A stretch of 10,934 bases of DNA from Gammaproteobacteria bacterium (GTDB lineage Bacteria > Pseudomonadota > Gammaproteobacteria > Pseudomonadales > Pseudohongiellaceae), in assembly GCA_003514305.1 (NCBI GenBank), contig DORE01000233.1:1-10934 (forward strand), in the 5' to 3' direction. A program made the translations under genes and the position numbers. Positions within the stretch are counted from its first letter, which is position 1, and every line of letters starts with the position of its first letter. The notes under the pieces are model-generated. The model was not told the DNA's origin, ran no database searches, and worked only from the letters and a program-made list of their open reading frames with translations. Positions 6,645 through 10,934 of this stretch are shown here, one piece after another.

Positions 6645-7586
6645 CTACTTGACTTCTGAGATGAGCGTACCGCTCTGCAGAAAGGCTTCGATATTGTCCA
6701 AAACGAGATGCCCCATCGCGCGTCGTGTTTCTTCTGTGGCACTGCCGATATGTGGTAGCAGAATTACGTTATCCAAAGTTTTATAAGCGTCTGGAATTTG
6801 GGGCTCATTCTTATAAACATCGAGCCCCGCAGCTTTTATAGAGCCAGATCTTAGTGAATCGATGAGTGCGTCATCGTCAATGGAGTTTCCTCGCCCAACG
6901 TTGACTAAAATGCCTGATGGCCCGAGTTCTTTGAGGACAGAAGCATTAATCAGGTTGTCTGTTTCATCTCCACCGGGTAAAACGCACACAAGAACGTCTG
7001 AGATCCGGGCTAAATCTTCCAGACTCTCGCAAAATGTGTAGGGCAAACGCCTAGGTTGGCGATTGTGGTAAGCGATGCTCATCTTAAAAGGCTCTGCCCG
7101 CAAAGCGATAGCAGAGCCGATTCTTCCCAGACCCGCAATGCCGAGTGTCTTGCCTGCCATTGAAGTGCCGAAGGGAAAGGGCCCCTCGCTCCATTGGCCA
7201 TCTCTGCTGAATTTGTTGGCTGCGACGATGTTGCGCATCGTTGCGAGGATCAGCGCCATAGCCAAATCTGCGACTCCGTCGTCCAGGACACCGGGGGTAT
7301 TGGTTACGCGAATATTCAAATTTTGAGTCGTTTCAAGATCAACACCATCTACTCCAACACCGAAAGCTGCTATGAGCTCGAGTGACCTCAGGCGGTAAAT
7401 AATTGGGTCGCACATCCAAGACGCAGTAGCAGCAACCCGGCAGTGCCCTTCGAGAGACTCGAGCAATTGATTTTTCTCTGGGTGCCGAAGTTTCCAGAGG
7501 TGATGGGTCTGATAGTTCGAGTCCAATCGCTCCAGCGTTTCTGGGTGGAATTGATTCACTATAATTATGTGGTCTTGCGTCGACAT
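6645..7586 (-). CDS. D-2-hydroxyacid dehydrogenase, glyoxylate/hydroxypyruvate reductase type
   Basis: A 313-residue NAD(P)H-dependent dehydrogenase of the D-isomer-specific 2-hydroxyacid family, closest in pattern to glyoxylate/hydroxypyruvate reductases. It would reduce glyoxylate to glycolate or hydroxypyruvate to D-glycerate in the cytosol. Seen here: AAFGVGVDGVDL (73-84), VTNTPGVLDDGVADLAM (94-110), the nucleotide-binding GLGRIG (152-157), and the catalytic Arg232 (NVGRG), Glu261 (NEP) and His279 (PHIGSA). YHNRQPRR (173-180) follows the second beta strand with Arg where NAD enzymes have Asp, which favours NADPH. I chose the ATG at 7586. The frame extends to a GTG at 7652, but those 22 residues do not resemble the family N-terminus and would cover the probable promoter. 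The ribosome site is weak. It is the first gene of a likely two-gene unit with the CPXCG protein and is divergent from selA. Confidence 0.92.
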   Translation of the reverse strand: MSTQDHIIIVNQFHPETLERLDSNYQTHHLWKLRHPEKNQLLESLEGHCRVAATASWMCDPIIYRLRSLELIAAFGVGVDGVDLETTQNLNIRVTNTPGVLDDGVADLAMALILATMRNIVAANKFSRDGQWSEGPFPFGTSMAGKTLGIAGLGRIGSAIALRAEPFKMSIAYHNRQPRRLPYTFCESLEDLARISDVLVCVLPGGDETDNLINASVLKELGPSGILVNVGRGNSIDDDALIDSLRSGSIKAAGLDVYKNEPQIPDAYKTLDNVILLPHIGSATEETRRAMGHLVLDNIEAFLQSGTLISEVK

Positions 7587-7627
7587 GATTGCAATCAATC
7601 TTGTATGGACTAAGAAATTGAAGTAGC

Positions 7628-7657
7628 AGTGTAGTACCATCACCATTTTCACTGCAA
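7628..7657 (-). promoter_or_regulatory. Possible promoter of the hydroxyacid dehydrogenase gene
   Basis: On the minus strand TTGCAG (7657-7652) and TACACT (7633-7628) are separated by 18 bases, an imperfect sigma-70 pair. Transcription would begin near 7620, about 35 bases before the ATG at 7586, which agrees with that start. The match is modest and could be chance. Confidence 0.2.
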
Positions 7658-7670
7658 GCTGAGTCAGCTT
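7656..7670. promoter_or_regulatory. Inverted repeat between the dehydrogenase gene and selA, candidate operator
   Basis: AAGCTGA-G-TCAGCTT is a perfect dyad with 7-bp arms around one central base. It lies in the 140-base divergent region and touches the possible -35 box of the dehydrogenase gene. A further copy of the half AGTCAGCT is at 7695-7702, 33 bases from the copy at 7662-7669 and just upstream of selA. The arrangement could let one dimeric regulator act on both divergent genes. No regulator gene is nearby, so this is inference from symmetry and position. Confidence 0.3.
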
Positions 7671-7726
7671 CCGGGCGTGAAGAAACGGGCAGTAAGTCAG
7701 CTAATTATGAAGCAAAGGAAACGTGA

Positions 7727-9157
7727 ATGACGCGGCAATCGGACGCATATAGGGCTCTACCTGCTATCGAAAAACTGCTTAAACGCGAAGAGCTCTCCGG
7801 GTTTACCAGTGTCTCCGAGCTTGCGTATGTGAAGCATGAAGCGCGCAATCAGGTAGAGCAGTTGCGCTCTCAAATTGCGCTAAGCAACCAAGAGGCCATC
7901 GGATGGGTGATCGACTCCGACGTACAAAAGGAGATCTGTGAGCGAATTACTAATTCTTTTGCCAATCGGCCATCCAGTACTTTAAAAGCGGTTTTTAATC
8001 TCACAGGTACGGTGATTCACACCAATCTGGGTAGAGCCCGCTTACCCGTCGAAGCGGTTGCGGCTATGGAAGTCGCTGCACTGGGAGATGTCAATATCGA
8101 ATACGATCTTGATTCTGGTCAGCGAGGTGATCGAGATGAGCATCTGGAAAAGCTGCTCGCAGGCTTGACTGGGGCTGAAGCTGCGACGGTAGTTAACAAT
8201 AACGCTGCGGCAGTTATGCTTGTTCTCAACTCACTTGCCAAAGATAAGGACGTTGTCATTTCGCGGGGCGAGTTGGTGGAGATTGGAGGAGCTTTTCGAG
8301 TCCCAGAAGTTATGGAAAGCGCTAGTTGTTGTTTGCGCGAAGTGGGAACAACAAATCGCACACATGTTACCGATTATGAACAAGCGGTTGATGAGAAGAC
8401 GGCGTTGATCATGCGAGTTCACGCAAGTAACTATCAGATACAGGGGTTTACCGCGGGCGTCGCTGATAAAGAGTTATCCAAACTTGCGGCGGCAAAGGAG
8501 ATTCCCTTTGTCTCTGACTTGGGTAGCGGAACCTTAATTGAGTTGTCTCAATATGGGCTACCAAAAGAACCCACCGTGGCCGGAACCATTGCTGCAGGTG
8601 CCGATTTGGTCACTTTCAGTGGCGATAAATTGCTCGGTGGTCCCCAATCTGGAATTGTCGCCGGTCGCAAGAACCTTATCGAAAAATTAAAACGTAATCC
8701 ACTCAAGAGAGCGTTGCGCATCGATAAAATAACGATGGCAGCCTTGACAGCCGTTCTCGAGCTTTATCGGGAGCCTGAGTCATTACAAAGTCGGCTGCCC
8801 TTACTTCGCGATCTAACGCGCCCGCCGGAAGATATTCAAATTGTTTGCCAACGATTGGCACCGTTGTTGTCGGCCAAGTTGGCCGGACGGGCGAGAGTTG
8901 ACGTGATGTCCTGTAAAAGCCAGATCGGTTCTGGCTCGCTACCAATGGACCTTCTTGATAGCTTCTCGCTCTGCTTTGATCCGATAGCGCTAAAAGGTAA
9001 AAGAGACGCCGCTTTGCTGAATCTGGCACACAAATTCAGAATGCTTCCTCGACCCGTAGTTGGCCGGATAAGCGATGGTAGATATTTCCTGGATATGCGC
9101 TGTTTGCGCGATGAGCATGAATTCATCAGCCAGCTTTCGGCGCTGAATATTACCTGA
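7727..9157 (+). CDS. selA: L-seryl-tRNA(Sec) selenium transferase SelA
   Basis: SelA is a PLP enzyme that converts Ser-tRNA(Sec) to selenocysteinyl-tRNA(Sec) using selenophosphate, in the cytosol as a large ring-shaped oligomer. At 476 residues it is close to E. coli SelA (463). The PLP lysine is Lys301 in TFSGDKLLGGPQSGI (296-310). Other family features are NLTGTVIHTNLGRARLP (91-107), VNNNAAAV (156-163), RGELVEIGGAFRVPE (180-194), VGTTNRTH (206-213), HASNYQIQGF (232-241) and RIDKITMAALTAVLELY (331-347). The ATG at 7727 follows a good ribosome site (AAAGGAAACGTGA), so the start is well supported. It is on the opposite strand to selB and about 6.5 kb from it, separated by metabolic genes, rather than in a selAB operon. 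Its stop directly abuts the stop of the convergent exporter gene, leaving no room for a separate terminator. Confidence 0.97.
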   Translation: MTRQSDAYRALPAIEKLLKREELSGFTSVSELAYVKHEARNQVEQLRSQIALSNQEAIGWVIDSDVQKEICERITNSFANRPSSTLKAVFNLTGTVIHTNLGRARLPVEAVAAMEVAALGDVNIEYDLDSGQRGDRDEHLEKLLAGLTGAEAATVVNNNAAAVMLVLNSLAKDKDVVISRGELVEIGGAFRVPEVMESASCCLREVGTTNRTHVTDYEQAVDEKTALIMRVHASNYQIQGFTAGVADKELSKLAAAKEIPFVSDLGSGTLIELSQYGLPKEPTVAGTIAAGADLVTFSGDKLLGGPQSGIVAGRKNLIEKLKRNPLKRALRIDKITMAALTAVLELYREPESLQSRLPLLRDLTRPPEDIQIVCQRLAPLLSAKLAGRARVDVMSCKSQIGSGSLPMDLLDSFSLCFDPIALKGKRDAALLNLAHKFRMLPRPVVGRISDGRYFLDMRCLRDEHEFISQLSALNIT

Positions 9158-10354
9158 TTAAAGTGTCTTGCGCTGGCTTTTTATGCCAAGTTGGAACAAG
9201 CCTAAGGACAAAACCGATGCACAAAGCATCAGCAACAATAGGGGAAAAGCTGTCCCGTTATAGACCCAGGCAACGGCTTGGGCTGCAACGGCCGAGAGTG
9301 CCATTTGCAAGAAACCGGTCAGGCCCGAAGCGCTACCGGCATATTGAGGGAATTCATTGATTGCGGCTGCCTGAGCATTGGGCAGCGTGATCCCATTACC
9401 AAAAACGGCGATGGCGACAGGGGCGAAGAGTGCCAAAGGATGGTTTAGGCCCAGCATCTGAGAGCCAAGCGCACCAATGATTCCCAAAAGTGCAATGCTG
9501 CCCCCAAGGCTGATTAGCTGATTAATACTGAATTGTTTGGTCAGAATTCTGGTGGCATAGTTTCCTCCCATAAAACCTAACGGAATCATGATGAAATAGT
9601 ATCCGTAGTCGGTAGGAGGTCGACCGAACGCACTCACCATGATTTCTGGCGCCGCGGCGATGAAACTGAAAAACACCACGGAGACGAAAGCAGCACAAAG
9701 CGCGTAGCTCCTAAAAACAGCCGACTTAATCAAAAGGCCGTACGTAGACAGCATCGCGGAAAACCCTTCAAATGGCATGGGCTCCGCTAAAGTTTCGGGC
9801 AGCAAGTAAAACGTTATTGCGAACAGAATCATACTAAAGCCCGCCACAACCGAAAACACGGATTGCCAACCAAACATTGCCATCAGTTCTCCCCCCAATG
9901 CAGGTGAGAGCATCGGGATTACGACCATCACCATGACGAGAGTGGCGATAACTTTGGCGGCATCGGTTGCTTCATATACATCTCGCACCATGGCGCGAGC
10001 GAGAACCAACCCCACGGCGCCACCAAAAGCCTGAACAAACCTTCCTAAAATGAGCAATTGAATACTGTCTGCGAAAAAACAGGCTATGGACCCTAAAAAA
10101 GCAATACTTAGACCGATTAGCATGACCGGTTTGCGGCCGTGTTTATCAGAAATCGGCCCGTAATAAAGGGTTCCTAGTGCTATGGCCAACATGGATAGAC
10201 TGAGAGTCAATTGGGCGACATCGTTACTTACAGAGAAGGTGTCTTGAATGACCGGAATAGCAGGCAGCAAAATCTGCATTGCAGTGGGCCCAAGAGCGGA
10301 GGCCACAGCCAGCAGGATGATCAGCTTTTTAGAAAATACAGTAGGGCTGGCCAA
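9158..10354 (-). CDS. MFS multidrug exporter, Bcr/CflA-like
   Basis: A 398-residue inner-membrane transporter of the major facilitator superfamily, drug:H+ antiporter type with 12 membrane helices, resembling Bcr/CflA exporters. The N-terminal helix with LGPTAMQILLPAIPVI (21-36) matches the Bcr/CflA pattern. Motif A is GPISDKHGRKP (66-76). RFVQAFGGAVGLVLARAMVRD (105-125) and SPALGG (150-155) are further conserved stretches. The substrate is unknown; members export chloramphenicol, bicyclomycin, sulfonamides or cysteine-related compounds. The start given is a TTG at 10354 with no clear Shine-Dalgarno. There is no in-frame ATG or GTG upstream that fits, and the next Met (26) would destroy helix 1, so the exact start is uncertain. 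It follows the TPR gene by 61 bases on the same strand and converges on selA with directly adjoining stop codons. Confidence 0.9.
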   Translation of the reverse strand: MASPTVFSKKLIILLAVASALGPTAMQILLPAIPVIQDTFSVSNDVAQLTLSLSMLAIALGTLYYGPISDKHGRKPVMLIGLSIAFLGSIACFFADSIQLLILGRFVQAFGGAVGLVLARAMVRDVYEATDAAKVIATLVMVMVVIPMLSPALGGELMAMFGWQSVFSVVAGFSMILFAITFYLLPETLAEPMPFEGFSAMLSTYGLLIKSAVFRSYALCAAFVSVVFFSFIAAAPEIMVSAFGRPPTDYGYYFIMIPLGFMGGNYATRILTKQFSINQLISLGGSIALLGIIGALGSQMLGLNHPLALFAPVAIAVFGNGITLPNAQAAAINEFPQYAGSASGLTGFLQMALSAVAAQAVAWVYNGTAFPLLLLMLCASVLSLGLFQLGIKSQRKTL

Positions 10355-10415
10355 GGTATCTAGTCGGTTGAAAGAGAAGAAATGCCGTTTACAGACAAGC
10401 GTCGGTTTCGCAAGC

Positions 10416-10934
10416 TTAATGCTTGAATAAACTATCTTGATTATTCTGTGTATTCGAGCTTCTTTGCGCGCTGAGTATAACGTTCGAGCCCATCAGTATG
10501 GTTCGCTCGGCCTTACTGAGCTCAATTCCCATACTGAATGTCTGCTCGTGAAAGCGACGGACAATCTCAGCGGAATATGACTGGATACCTTGCTTTGAGT
10601 CGACTGGGTGATTAGTGCAAGAAATCGCTTCGCCAAGGCGGGTTCGCAGGCAAATTTGAGGATCTGTGCTTGCGGAGACACTAAGTATGAGACCGCCTTC
10701 CTCATGTCTGAAACGTGGCGATTTATGCATCATTGAGGTAACAGATTCGGCTATCGGCGAAGTGTCAGACACAATTTCTACAGGAAGACTAGTTTGCAGT
10801 CTTCGGATGACACTCGGATCCATCTGAAGCGCGCTCGCAAAATATTTATTCGCCCTCGTATAATTTCCCAATTGCCAGAGCGATTCACCCAGCCGCGCAT
10901 TAATACGCGCCTTTAGAAGCACTTCCTGCTCAGG
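10416..10934 (-). CDS. TPR-repeat protein, C-terminal part (5' end beyond the right edge)
   Basis: The minus frame ending in TAA at 10416-10418 is open to the right edge (173 codons, including a GTG at 10922), so the gene almost certainly starts outside the window. The first ~32 residues seen fit a tetratricopeptide repeat: LWQLGNYTRANKYFASALQMDP has the Gly-x-Tyr, Ala and final Pro pattern. After it comes a region of about 120 residues I do not recognise, with two cysteines (CLRTR and SCTNH) and a Gln/Asn/Ser-rich tail. TPR proteins usually mediate protein-protein contacts; many of this kind are periplasmic or lipoproteins, but the signal sequence would lie outside the window. It precedes the MFS gene by 61 bases on the same strand. 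Function unknown. Confidence 0.75.
   Translation of the reverse strand, partial: PEQEVLLKARINARLGESLWQLGNYTRANKYFASALQMDPSVIRRLQTSLPVEIVSDTSPIAESVTSMMHKSPRFRHEEGGLILSVSASTDPQICLRTRLGEAISCTNHPVDSKQGIQSYSAEIVRRFHEQTFSMGIELSKAERTILMGSNVILSAQRSSNTQNNQDSLFKH

Noticed and set aside
7587..7652. Upstream GTG start adding 22 residues to the hydroxyacid dehydrogenase
   Set aside because: The extra residues do not fit the family N-terminus and cover the likely promoter region. The ATG at 7586 gives the usual length.
10411..10425. Hairpin CAAGC-TTAAT-GCTTG over the stop codon of the TPR gene
   Set aside because: The stem is only 5 bp and no T-run follows on the minus strand, so it is not a credible terminator.

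Overview
The window is an ordinary-looking chromosomal stretch of a proteobacterium, most likely a gammaproteobacterium, possibly marine. I infer this from the gene content (a CPXCG-type cysteine-rich mini-protein, an LctP-family permease, a Bcr/CflA-type exporter, SelA and SelB) and from a base composition that looks roughly balanced. Nothing in the sequence fixes genus or species. Coding density is high. I see no insertion sequence, phage gene, CRISPR array, tRNA or rRNA.

Layout, left to right. Bases 1-1258 hold the N-terminal two thirds of selB on the minus strand, running off the left edge. Bases 1305-3092 hold an LctP-family lactate/glycolate permease, minus strand, 46 bases upstream of selB and probably cotranscribed with it. 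Bases 3093-3578 are a 486-base gap without a convincing gene. It contains a probable terminator-type 16-bp palindrome, a second hairpin, a dyad near the permease start, and a small UGA-containing reading frame. Bases 3579-6335 hold pyruvate phosphate dikinase (ppdK), minus strand. Bases 6440-6637 hold a 65-residue CPXCG zinc-ribbon protein, and 6645-7586 a D-2-hydroxyacid dehydrogenase of the glyoxylate/hydroxypyruvate reductase type; these two are minus strand, 7 bases apart. Bases 7587-7726 are a divergent control region with an inverted repeat. Bases 7727-9157 hold selA, plus strand. Bases 9158-10354 hold a Bcr/CflA-like MFS exporter, minus strand, whose stop codon directly abuts that of selA. 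Bases 10416-10934 hold the C-terminal part of a TPR protein, minus strand, running off the right edge.

Two themes run through the window. The first is selenocysteine incorporation. SelA makes Sec-tRNA(Sec) from Ser-tRNA(Sec), and SelB delivers it to in-frame UGA codons. The two genes are on opposite strands about 6.5 kb apart rather than in a selAB operon, and no selC, selD or obvious selenoenzyme gene is present. The second is C2/C3 acid metabolism: uptake of lactate or glycolate by the permease, conversion of pyruvate to PEP by PPDK, and reduction of glyoxylate or hydroxypyruvate by the dehydrogenase. The link between the themes is only positional.

I found no clear new system. The items most worth a second look are the structured ppdK-lctP gap, including a Shine-Dalgarno-preceded mini-ORF with a Cys-UGA pair, and the Ser in place of Thr at the PPDK regulatory position.
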